NCBI RefSeq assembly: GCF_004011805.1
Contig: NZ_RCHJ01000003.1
Coordinates: 310,001-374,000, forward strand
DNA: 64,000 nt
Direction of reading: 5' to 3'
Source: Piscinibacter defluvii
Lineage (GTDB): Bacteria > Pseudomonadota > Gammaproteobacteria > Burkholderiales > Burkholderiaceae_C
The position numbers were made by a program, and so were the translations under genes. The notes under the pieces were generated by a model. The model worked only from the letters and a program-made list of their open reading frames with translations, was not told the DNA's origin and did no database searches. Of the stretch, positions 10,983 to 16,996 are shown in pieces (within the stretch, counting starts at the first letter, position 1; the number at the start of each line of letters is the position of its first letter).

Positions 10983-11783
10983 TCAGGCGGCTTCGCGCTC
11001 CACATGCCCGTGGCGGGTATAGAGGAAGTCCAGCACCTCGCGGCGGTAGTGCACGTAGCGCGTGTCCTCGGCCAGTTCCACGCGGTCGCGCGGGCGCGGC
11101 AGCTCGACGGCGAGGATCTCGCCGATCGTCGCGGCCGGGCCGTTGGTCATCATCACGATGCGGTCCGACAGCAGCACCGCCTCGTCGACGTCGTGCGTGA
11201 CCATCACCACCGTGCTGTGCGTGCGGCCCACGATCTTCAGCAACTCGTCCTGCAGCTTGGCGCGGGTCAACGCGTCGAGCGCGCCGAAGGGCTCGTCCAG
11301 CAGCAGCACCTTGGGCTCCATCGCCAGCGCACGGGCGATGCCCACGCGCTGCTTCATGCCGCCGGAGATCTCGTGCGGCCGCTTGCCGCTCGCATGCCCC
11401 ATGCCGACGAGGGCGAGCGCCGCCTCGGTGCGCGCCTTCAGCGCGGTCTTCGCCTCCTTCGCACCGAACACGCGCTCGACGGCGAGGAACACGTTCTCGA
11501 AGCAGGTCAGCCAGGGCAGCAGCGAATGGTTCTGGAACACCACCGCCCGCTCCGGCCCGGGGGCGGCGATCTCCCGGTTGTCGCACAGCAGCACACCGCT
11601 GCTGGGCCGCAGCAGACCGGCAATCAGGTTCAGCAGGGTCGACTTGCCGCAGCCCGAGTGGCCGATCAGCGTGACGAACTCGCCCTTGGCGACGCTCAGG
11701 TCGATCTCGCGCAGCGCGTGGAAGCGCCCCTTCTTGGTCTGGAACACCATCTCGGCGTTCTGCACCTGGATGAAGTTGTGCAT
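10983..11783 (-). CDS. nrtD: Nitrate-type ABC transporter ATP-binding protein
   Basis: A 266-residue ATPase that powers nitrate (or nitrite/cyanate-like anion) uptake with NrtA and NrtB. Walker A is GHSGCGKST, the signature is EISGGMKQRVGIARAL, Walker B is KVLLLDEPFGALD and the switch histidine is in MVTHDVDEAVLLSDR. It is a stand-alone ATPase without the NrtA-like C-terminal domain that marks NrtC. It is the last gene of nrtA-nrtB-nrtD and is followed by a terminator. The sulfonate (SsuB/TauB) family is close in sequence; the NrtA neighbour favours nitrate. Confidence 0.88.
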   Translation of the reverse strand: MHNFIQVQNAEMVFQTKKGRFHALREIDLSVAKGEFVTLIGHSGCGKSTLLNLIAGLLRPSSGVLLCDNREIAAPGPERAVVFQNHSLLPWLTCFENVFLAVERVFGAKEAKTALKARTEAALALVGMGHASGKRPHEISGGMKQRVGIARALAMEPKVLLLDEPFGALDALTRAKLQDELLKIVGRTHSTVVMVTHDVDEAVLLSDRIVMMTNGPAATIGEILAVELPRPRDRVELAEDTRYVHYRREVLDFLYTRHGHVEREAA

Positions 11784-11799
11784 GGCTCGAGGCTCCGTT

Positions 11800-12702
11800 T
11801 CAGTGTTCGTCGTAGCTGAAGCGCTTGGCGATGTTGACCAGCAGCAGTTCCAGCAGCAGGCCGACCACGCCGATCACGACGATGGCGATCAGGATGTGCT
11901 TGACGTTCAGGTTGTTCCACTCGTCCCAGACCCAGAAGCCGATGCCCACGCCGCCGGTCAGCATCTCGGCAGCGACGATCACCAGCCAGGCCGTGCCCAC
12001 CGACAGGCGCACGCCGGTCAGCATGTAGGGCAGCACGGCGGGCAGCAGGATCTTCGTGATGACCTTCCACTCGCTCAGGTTCAGCACCTTCGCGACGTTC
12101 AGGTAGTCCTGCGGCACGCGTTGCACGCCGACGGCGGTGTTGATGATCATCGGCCAGATAGAGCAGATGAAGATGGTCCAGATCGCTGCCGGGTTGGCGG
12201 CCTTGAAGACGAGCAGCCCGATCGGCAGCCAGGCCAGCGGCGAGACCGGGCGCAGCAGGCTGATCAGCGGCGAGACCATGCGGTTGAGCACCTCGAAGCG
12301 GCCGATCATGAAGCCCATCGGGATGCCCACCAGCGCCGCCATGCCGAAGCCGACCGCGACACGCTCGAGCGAGAACAGGATGTTCCAGCCGATGCCCTGG
12401 TCGTTCGGGCCGTTGCGGTAGAACGGGTCCGAGAACACCTTCACTGCCTCGACGAAGGTCTCCGCCGGCGTCGGGAAGGTGCCGCCGTTGATGGTGAACA
12501 GCGCCCACACGCCCACCAGCAGGCCGAGGCCGGCCAGCGGCGCGAGCAGGCGCAGCGCGAGCGCCGACCAGTCGATCGGCGTGCGCGGGGCGGGCGCCTC
12601 GCGGGCCGGCGCCGCGGCGGGCTCGGCCTTCACGGCTGCGGCGCGCGGCGCGCGCGCTTCATCGGCGGCACGCTGCGGGGAATGGAACACGGCACTGACC
12701 AT
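11800..12702 (-). CDS. nrtB: Nitrate-type ABC transporter permease
   Basis: A 300-residue inner-membrane permease of the NrtB/CmpB/SsuC family. The first 50 residues are alanine- and proline-rich and cytoplasmic; several membrane spans follow, beginning LALRLLAPLAGLGLLVGVWALF. The EAA-type coupling loop that contacts NrtD lies near DYLNVAKVLNLSEWKVITKILLPAVLPYMLTG. A 16-base gap precedes nrtD and 24 bases separate it from nrtA, so the three form an operon. Confidence 0.9.
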   Translation of the reverse strand: MVSAVFHSPQRAADEARAPRAAAVKAEPAAAPAREAPAPRTPIDWSALALRLLAPLAGLGLLVGVWALFTINGGTFPTPAETFVEAVKVFSDPFYRNGPNDQGIGWNILFSLERVAVGFGMAALVGIPMGFMIGRFEVLNRMVSPLISLLRPVSPLAWLPIGLLVFKAANPAAIWTIFICSIWPMIINTAVGVQRVPQDYLNVAKVLNLSEWKVITKILLPAVLPYMLTGVRLSVGTAWLVIVAAEMLTGGVGIGFWVWDEWNNLNVKHILIAIVVIGVVGLLLELLLVNIAKRFSYDEH

Positions 12703-12726
12703 GGTGGACTCCTGGGCGACGCGGGT

Positions 12727-13980
12727 TCAGAGCTGGACCTTGAAGCCGTCGGCGTACTTGGCCGGGTCCTTGCCGTCCCAGACCACGCCGTCGACGAGTT
12801 TGCTGCTGCGCAGCGGGCTGGCCGGGATGCTGACCTTCAGCGCGCCGGCCGCCTGCTTGTACAGATCGATCTGGTTGATCTGCTTGGCCACGCCGAGGTA
12901 GTCGGGGTGCTCCTTCAGCAGGCCCCAGCGCTTGTGCTGCGTCAGGAACCACATGCCGTCGGAGAGGTAGGGGAAGTTGACCAGCCCGTCGTTGAAGAAC
13001 TTCATGTGGTTCGGGTCGTCCCAGGTCTTGCCCAGGCCGTTCTGGTAGCGGCCGAGGATGCGCTGGTTGATCACGTCCACGCTGGTGTTGACGTAGGCCT
13101 TGTCGGCCACCGTCTCGGCCATCTTGTTCTTGTTCTGCAGGCCGGCATCGATCCACTTGCTCGCCTTGAGCACGGCCATGATCACCGCGCGGCAGGTGTT
13201 GGGGTGCTTCTTGACGAACTCGGCCGTGGTGCCCAGCGCCTTTTCCGGGTGGTCCTTCCAGATGTCCTGCGTCGTGGTGGCGGTGATGCCGATGCCGTCG
13301 GCGATCGCGCGGTGGCCCCAGGGCTCGCCGACGCAGTAGCCGTCCATGTTGCCCACGCGCATGTTGGCCACCATCTGCGGCGGCGGCACGGTGATGACCT
13401 TGGCGTCCTTCATCGGGTTGACGCCCACGCTGGCGAGCCAGTAGTACAGCCACATCGCGTGCGTGCCGGTGGGGAAGGTCTGCGCGAAGGTGTAGTCGCG
13501 CTTCTCGGCCGCCATCAGCTTGGCGAGGCTCGCGCCGTCGACCGCGCCCTTGTCCGCGAGCTTCTTCGACAGCGTGATGGCCTGTCCGTTGTGGTTCAGG
13601 TTCATCAGCACGGCCATGTCCTTCTTCGGACCGCCCACGCCCAGGTGCACGCCGTACACCAGGCCCCACAGCACGTGGGCCATGTCGAGCTCGCCGTTGA
13701 CCAGCTTGTCGCGCACGCCGGCCCACGAGGCCTCCTTGGTGGGCACGATCTTCACGCCGTACTTCTTGTCGAAGCCCAGCACCGAGGCCATCACGACCGA
13801 GGCGCAATCGGTCAGCGGGATGAAGCCGATCCGCACCTCCTCCTTCTCGGGCTTGTCGGATCCCTGGGCATGGACGGCACTCTGCAATCCGGGCACGAGG
13901 CCGGCGGCGCTGGTGGCTGCGGCGGCCTTGATCAGGGTTCTGCGGCTCATGGTGGTCTTTCGCATCGTCTGGCTGCTCAT
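12727..13980 (-). CDS. nrtA: Nitrate-type ABC transporter periplasmic binding protein, Tat-exported
   Basis: A 417-residue CmpA/NrtA-family binding protein. The N terminus MSSQTMRKTTMSRRTLIKAAA carries a twin-arginine motif (SRRTLIK) and a hydrophobic stretch ending in VHAQG, so it is probably exported folded through Tat. The mature part begins VRIGFIPLTDCASVVMA and holds family blocks such as MAHVLWGLVYGVHLGVGG and GYCVGEPWGHRAI. The frame is open to 14064, but those codons overlap the leader terminator, so the ATG at 13980 is used. Its leader has the features of an ANTAR-controlled attenuator. Ligand (nitrate, nitrite or bicarbonate) is inferred; the adjacent nasT favours nitrate. Confidence 0.9.
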   Translation of the reverse strand: MSSQTMRKTTMSRRTLIKAAAATSAAGLVPGLQSAVHAQGSDKPEKEEVRIGFIPLTDCASVVMASVLGFDKKYGVKIVPTKEASWAGVRDKLVNGELDMAHVLWGLVYGVHLGVGGPKKDMAVLMNLNHNGQAITLSKKLADKGAVDGASLAKLMAAEKRDYTFAQTFPTGTHAMWLYYWLASVGVNPMKDAKVITVPPPQMVANMRVGNMDGYCVGEPWGHRAIADGIGITATTTQDIWKDHPEKALGTTAEFVKKHPNTCRAVIMAVLKASKWIDAGLQNKNKMAETVADKAYVNTSVDVINQRILGRYQNGLGKTWDDPNHMKFFNDGLVNFPYLSDGMWFLTQHKRWGLLKEHPDYLGVAKQINQIDLYKQAAGALKVSIPASPLRSSKLVDGVVWDGKDPAKYADGFKVQL

Positions 13981-14001
13981 GGCGAGTGGAAAACGCAGTC
14001 G

Positions 14002-14053
14002 AAAAAAAACGTCCACACGTCGTCGGCCCGTCGGGCCAAGTTCGTGAGGACGT
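14002..14053 (-). terminator. Intrinsic terminator in the nrtA leader (attenuator)
   Basis: On the minus strand an 11-bp stem with one mismatch (ACGTCCTCACG with CGTGTGGACGT; plus-strand positions 14043-14053 and 14009-14019) encloses a smaller GGCCC/GGGCC hairpin and is followed by eight T (14002-14009). It ends only 21 bases before the nrtA ATG and after no gene, so it must act on transcription coming into nrtA. Confidence 0.85.
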
Positions 14054-14094
14054 CGTCGTCCCACCGGATCCGCGCCAGCCGTGGCGCGAAACGG

Positions 14095-14192
14095 TGCTCT
14101 GGCGGATCGCCGTTGACCCGCCTGCAGAGCATGAGCAAGCCGCGTGCCCGGTGAGATCGGGTCCCTTGTCGCCCCCGCGTGCTGCAGTGCAC
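14095..14192 (-). promoter_or_regulatory. ANTAR-type RNA target: two hexaloop hairpins upstream of nrtA
   Basis: Read on the minus strand, hairpin P1 (14179-14192) is GTGC-[ACTGCA]-GCAC with an outer CTTGT/ACAAG pairing. Hairpin P2 (14101-14122) is GGCGGGTC-[AACGGC]-GATCCGCC, an 8-bp stem with one G-U pair, extended by TGCTCT/AGAGCA (14095-14131). Both loops are six bases long with A at position 1 and G at position 4, the signature bound by ANTAR antiterminators such as NasR/NasT. A terminator with a U8 tail follows, and nasT is the gene directly upstream. The 56-base linker between P1 and P2 is long. Confidence 0.75.
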
Positions 14193-14216
14193 CACAAGAG
14201 GCGCGCTACCGTCGCA

Positions 14217-14239
14217 CGCCGCACCCCGAGGGTGCGGCG
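14217..14239 (-). other. GC-rich hairpin just after the nasT stop codon
   Basis: A perfect 10-bp stem (CGCCGCACCC/GGGTGCGGCG) with a 3-base loop begins four bases past the nasT stop. There is no T-run after it on the minus strand, so it may stabilise the nasT 3' end or pause polymerase rather than terminate alone. Confidence 0.6.
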
Positions 14240-14243
14240 CCGC

Positions 14244-14879
14244 TCAGAGCAGGTCGGACACGTCGAGGATGCGCTGGGCCACGTCGACGAGCTTCATGCC
14301 GCGATCCATCGCCGTGCGACGCAGGCGCGAGTAGGCCTCTTCCTCGTCCAGCTGATGACGCCGCATCAGGATGCCCTTGGCGCGGTCGATGGTCTTGCGT
14401 TCGGACAACTGCGTGCGCGCATCGGCCAGCTCGCGCCGCAGCGTCTCCTCGTGGCGGAAGCGGGCCAGGGCGATCTCCAGCACCGGGCGCACGCGCTCGG
14501 GCGCCAGCCCGGCCACGACGTAGGCCGACACGCCTGCGGCAATCGCCGCGCCCACCTGGCTGGTGTCGTTGTCGTTGGTGAACAGCACGATCGGCCGGCG
14601 CTCGTCGCGCGTGGCCATCACGACATGCTCGAGCGTGTCGCGTGCCTGGCTCTCGGCGTCGACGATGATCATGTCGGGCGAGATCTGCGCCAGCCGCTCG
14701 GGCAGGAAGGGATCGGCCGGCAGCACGGCGACGATGTTGTAGCCGCTCTGCAGCAACCCGATGCGCAGGCTGCGCGAGCGTTCCGCCTCGGCCGCCTCGT
14801 CGGCGGACAGCGCCATTCCGGCCGGACCGGCCAGTTCGGGCGCGACGATGACGATGCGGATGGCCGACGGAACGGACAT
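14244..14879 (-). CDS. nasT: ANTAR-domain antiterminator, NasT type
   Basis: A 211-residue cytoplasmic protein with a receiver-like N-terminal domain (IRIVIVAPEL to about residue 120; DMIIVDAESQ is in the place of the phospho-aspartate segment) and a C-terminal ANTAR RNA-binding domain (RTQLSERKTIDRAKGILMRRHQLDEEEAYSRLRRTAMDRG). NasT proteins bind paired hexaloop hairpins and prevent leader termination when nitrate is present. The next gene, nrtA, has just such a leader. The start is the ATG at 14879; the open frame upstream is not family-like. The usual partner NasS, which holds NasT inactive, is not in the window. Confidence 0.9.
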   Translation of the reverse strand: MSVPSAIRIVIVAPELAGPAGMALSADEAAEAERSRSLRIGLLQSGYNIVAVLPADPFLPERLAQISPDMIIVDAESQARDTLEHVVMATRDERRPIVLFTNDNDTSQVGAAIAAGVSAYVVAGLAPERVRPVLEIALARFRHEETLRRELADARTQLSERKTIDRAKGILMRRHQLDEEEAYSRLRRTAMDRGMKLVDVAQRILDVSDLL

Positions 14880-14928
14880 GCCCGTTCCGGCAGCAACATT
14901 CAAGCCAGTGTGGGGCCGGTGCGGCGGC

Positions 14929-15204
14929 TCAGCGTGCCTGCAGGGACTGAACCGCCCGGCGCAGCCAGCGCGCCAGGGGCTGACCGGTGGCGGCGCCCGG
15001 GCCGAACTCCCGGCAGCTGACCAGGCCACGGGCGACCAGATCGTCGAGCAGCCGTGTCACCTCCTGCCGTCCCAGCCCGCTGCGCGCCATCAGGTGATCG
15101 AGCGGCACGTGACGCTGCGACATCTCCGTCAGCAGGCGACGGTACGCGGTGCGGTTACGGGCCGGATCGAGCTCGGGCCACCCTACGAGGCGATACTCTT
15201 TCAT
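14929..15204 (-). CDS. Small winged-helix DNA-binding protein, function unknown
   Basis: A 91-residue protein beginning MKEYRLVGWPELDPARNRTAYRRLL. Residues 33-62 (VPLDHLMARSGLGRQEVTRLLDDLVARGL) form a clear helix-turn-helix followed by a wing-like turn, as in small MarR/ArsR-type or replication-initiator-like wHTH domains; no ligand domain is present. It ends 49 bases before nasT on the same strand, so the two may be cotranscribed. Nested palindromes directly upstream suggest that it regulates itself. I do not recognise the family. Confidence 0.7.
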   Translation of the reverse strand: MKEYRLVGWPELDPARNRTAYRRLLTEMSQRHVPLDHLMARSGLGRQEVTRLLDDLVARGLVSCREFGPGAATGQPLARWLRRAVQSLQAR

Positions 15205-15265
15205 GGTTCCAACGACTGAGCTGGGCAACCGGCAATACTTTGTTGCCGGTATGATTGAAAGAGTA
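15194..15265 (-). promoter_or_regulatory. Nested palindromes upstream of the small winged-helix gene
   Basis: An outer perfect 10-bp inverted repeat (TACTCTTTCA at 15194-15203 and TGAAAGAGTA at 15256-15265) brackets an inner perfect 8-bp inverted repeat (ACCGGCAA at 15228-15235 and TTGCCGGT at 15243-15250, 7-base spacer). One outer arm includes the start codon of the winged-helix gene. The area is AT-richer than its surroundings. Operator of the adjacent DNA-binding protein is the simplest reading. Confidence 0.55.
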
Positions 15266-15350
15266 ACCGCGCGTGCTGTTGTCGGGGGGTGTATTGGGTC
15301 AAGGTTCCGGGAAAGTCCGGATTCCAACACGTAACTGAATGCAGCGGCCG

Positions 15351-15731
15351 TCAGTCGTTCAGGTGGTGTATCGCGCGCTGGACCTCGGTCTGCCAGGGCA
15401 GGGAATGAACCAGACCGTTCAGATGAACTGCGACCTGGAAGTCGCTCAGCGCCACACCGCGGACGTCGAGCAGCTTCAGGTTGGTGACGACGCCCAGCGG
15501 GTCGGCCATCGCCACGACGCCGTCCTGAACCTCGACCCAGTCCCACGCCACGCCGGCCACGGGCTCGGCGCTCGTTTCGCCCCACAGCGTCTGTCCGATG
15601 AGCGGTCCCTCGTCGTTGCCGAAACGAAGCACGCGTGTGCCGAGATGCACGAGGTGCAGGGGAGCGGTTTCGTCCACCTGCCACAATACCGGCGGCCAGG
15701 CGCATACGATCCAAGCGGGTGTCATGAGCAT
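15351..15731 (-). CDS. Orphan 126-residue protein, probably LuxR-regulated
   Basis: I do not recognise this protein. With the start at 15731 it reads MLMTPAWIVCAWPPVLWQVD and ends QRAIHHLND; an ATG two codons later is equally possible. It is rich in tryptophan, valine and leucine, predicted soluble, with no signal peptide, transmembrane span or known motif; it is not a LuxI synthase. A GGAGGA sequence lies about 17 bases before the ATG. The frame is open to 15830, but the ATG at 15803 falls inside a lux-box-like site, which argues for the later start. It is divergent from the luxR-type gene. The amino acid composition is more protein-like than in the opposite frames. Confidence 0.6.
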   Translation of the reverse strand: MLMTPAWIVCAWPPVLWQVDETAPLHLVHLGTRVLRFGNDEGPLIGQTLWGETSAEPVAGVAWDWVEVQDGVVAMADPLGVVTNLKLLDVRGVALSDFQVAVHLNGLVHSLPWQTEVQRAIHHLND

Positions 15732-15801
15732 CTCGAACCGGACGTCGGTCCTCCGATGGTGATCGATGGTCGGCAGTGTCGCGATGCGTCGGCCCGATGA
15801 C

Positions 15802-15821
15802 ATCTGTAAGACCTTGCAGGG
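15802..15821. promoter_or_regulatory. lux-box-like site between the orphan gene and luxR
   Basis: ATCTGTAAGACCTTGCAGGG has the CTGT-N8-(A/G)CAG core of a lux box and matches 14 of 20 positions of the second site at 16646-16665. It lies 71 bases upstream of the orphan gene start and 57 bases upstream of the luxR start, so it could serve either or both. Confidence 0.65.
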
Positions 15822-15877
15822 ACCGCGCATGCGCGGGGTGACTCTGCACGGGATGCACGGGAACGTGTAGGAAGCGC

Positions 15878-16591
15878 ATGCTGCAGGACGGCTACCTGTC
15901 GGTGCTGGAAGCCAAGGATCCGGATGAGTTCCTCGGCCATGTCGTGCGCTTCGCCAAGCAGCTCGGCTTCGACACCGTCAGCGCGACGACGGTGATCGAC
16001 CATTTCCTCGGCGAGTCGGAGTTCATCAGCGTCGACAACGCCCCGGCCAACTTCCGCGAGGTCTACGAGGACGTCGGCTCCGGGCGCACCGACCCGGTGA
16101 TGCAGCACTGCAAGCGGCAGAGCGTGCCCATCATCTGGAACCGCGAAACCTACCTCGGTGCAGGCAAGCTCGACCTGTGGGACGAGCAGGCCCGCTTCGG
16201 GTACCACACCGGCATCGCGATGGCGCTGCACCTGCCCGAAGGCCGGCACTTCGTGCTCGGTGTGGACCGCGACCAGTCCCTGCCCAGCGACAAGTCCGAA
16301 CTGACCCGCATGGTGGCCGACCTGCAACTGTTCGCCGTGCACGCACAGGAGGCTGCGCTGCGCATCCTGATGCCGGCCACGCCCGAGCACGGCACGCCGA
16401 ACCTGACGCCGCGCGAGATCGAGAGCCTGCGCTGGACGATGGATGGCAAGACCGCGTGGGAGGTCGGCAACATCCTCGGCATCAGCGAGCGCACGGCGGT
16501 GCTGCACGTCAACAATGCGATGCACAAGCTCGGCTGCGTCAACAAGCACCAGGCGGTGCTGAAGGCGCTGCGCCTCGGCTTGATCCGCTGA
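15878..16591 (+). CDS. LuxR-family transcriptional regulator with autoinducer-binding domain
   Basis: A 237-residue protein: N-terminal autoinducer-binding domain (about 1-165) and C-terminal LuxR helix-turn-helix (LTPREIESLRWTMDGKTAWEVGNIL, then ISERTAVLHVNNAMHKLG). Using TraR numbering, the ligand-pocket pattern is FREVY-x8-DP with W85 in VPIIWNRE: Y61, D70, P71 and W85 are kept, while W57 is phenylalanine. No luxI is in the window, so it is a LuxR solo here. A lux-box-like site precedes it and another precedes the peptide gene 150 bases downstream. AHL binding is plausible but the W57F change leaves the ligand open. Confidence 0.92.
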   Translation: MLQDGYLSVLEAKDPDEFLGHVVRFAKQLGFDTVSATTVIDHFLGESEFISVDNAPANFREVYEDVGSGRTDPVMQHCKRQSVPIIWNRETYLGAGKLDLWDEQARFGYHTGIAMALHLPEGRHFVLGVDRDQSLPSDKSELTRMVADLQLFAVHAQEAALRILMPATPEHGTPNLTPREIESLRWTMDGKTAWEVGNILGISERTAVLHVNNAMHKLGCVNKHQAVLKALRLGLIR

Positions 16592-16645
16592 AGCTCCGGT
16601 CTGTGTCCGGCTGTATCGCGGCGTGTGCGCGACGACGCTCCATTC

Positions 16646-16692
16646 ACCTGTAAGAGCTGACAGTTACGCCGCATCGCGGCCCCTGATGAAAT
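16646..16692 (+). promoter_or_regulatory. lux box and -10 element of the peptide/exporter operon
   Basis: ACCTGTAAGAGCTGACAGTT (16646-16665) matches 15 of 20 bases of the Vibrio fischeri lux box and, as I remember it, still more of the Burkholderia cepI box. A -10-like TGAAAT lies at 16687-16692, giving a start near 16699 and putting the box centre at about -43, the position of class II LuxR activation. The peptide gene begins at 16741 with GGAG six bases before its ATG. Confidence 0.72.
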
Positions 16693-16740
16693 GAGTTCAC
16701 GCGCAACGGTGCGCGATCTCAGACAGCCCAGGAGCCTCAG

Positions 16741-16905
16741 ATGCAATCGCAACAACGCACCCCGACGTCGTTTGTCCCGGCCGCCAAGCAGTCGACGCCT
16801 GCCCGCCAGCAGCGCGTGGATGCACGCCCCGCGCCGATCGAACTCGACATGCGCGCCCTGCGTCAGGTGGCCGGCGGTACCGACCTGCCCAAGAAGGTCT
16901 GGTGA
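16741..16905 (+). CDS. 54-residue double-glycine precursor of a predicted secreted octapeptide
   Basis: The small reading frame begins MQSQQRTPTSFV and ends LRQVAGG-TDLPKKVW. The Gly-Gly at 45-46, with V at -4, L at -7 and L at -12, reproduces the spacing of the colicin V type leader. Cleavage after GG by the adjacent C39 peptidase would leave only TDLPKKVW, eight residues with two lysines and a terminal tryptophan. A GGAG site lies six bases upstream, and a lux box with -10 precedes it. The leader is unusually long (46 residues), with a Gln/Pro/Arg-rich first part. The tiny product suggests a signal or modified peptide rather than a classical bacteriocin. Expression is not shown; the call rests on leader and context. 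Confidence 0.8.
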   Translation: MQSQQRTPTSFVPAAKQSTPARQQRVDARPAPIELDMRALRQVAGGTDLPKKVW

Positions 16906-16946
16906 GATCATCCGGGCGTCGCAGCGCGGCGCTCTTGCATGCCGAT

Positions 16947-16975
16947 GCGGCCGGGCGGGTGAGCGCCTCGGCCGC
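16947..16975 (+). other. Hairpin between the peptide gene and the exporter genes
   Basis: GCGGCCG (16947-16953) pairs with CGGCCGC (16969-16975) and the stem continues with GGCG/CGCC across a one-base bulge; TTCGTCGTCTTC follows. It resembles a leaky terminator or an mRNA-stabilising hairpin, which would make more peptide mRNA than transporter mRNA. Confidence 0.5.
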
Positions 16976-16996
16976 TTCGTCGTCTTCAGAGTCTCC

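Noticed and set aside
15149-15334. Small plus-strand frame through the nested palindromes
   Set aside because: It lacks a ribosome binding site and runs antisense to the winged-helix gene and its operator; no motif is visible.
15339-15800. Plus-strand frame opposite the orphan LuxR-linked gene
   Set aside because: Its composition (His/Gln/Arg/Asp-rich) is typical of antisense frames here, while the minus-strand product looks like a folded protein and has a lux-box-like promoter.
16691-16996. Longer N-terminal extension of the HlyD-like protein
   Set aside because: The extension overlaps the GG-peptide gene in another frame and is not like the family; the ATG at 16997 gives the normal adaptor start.
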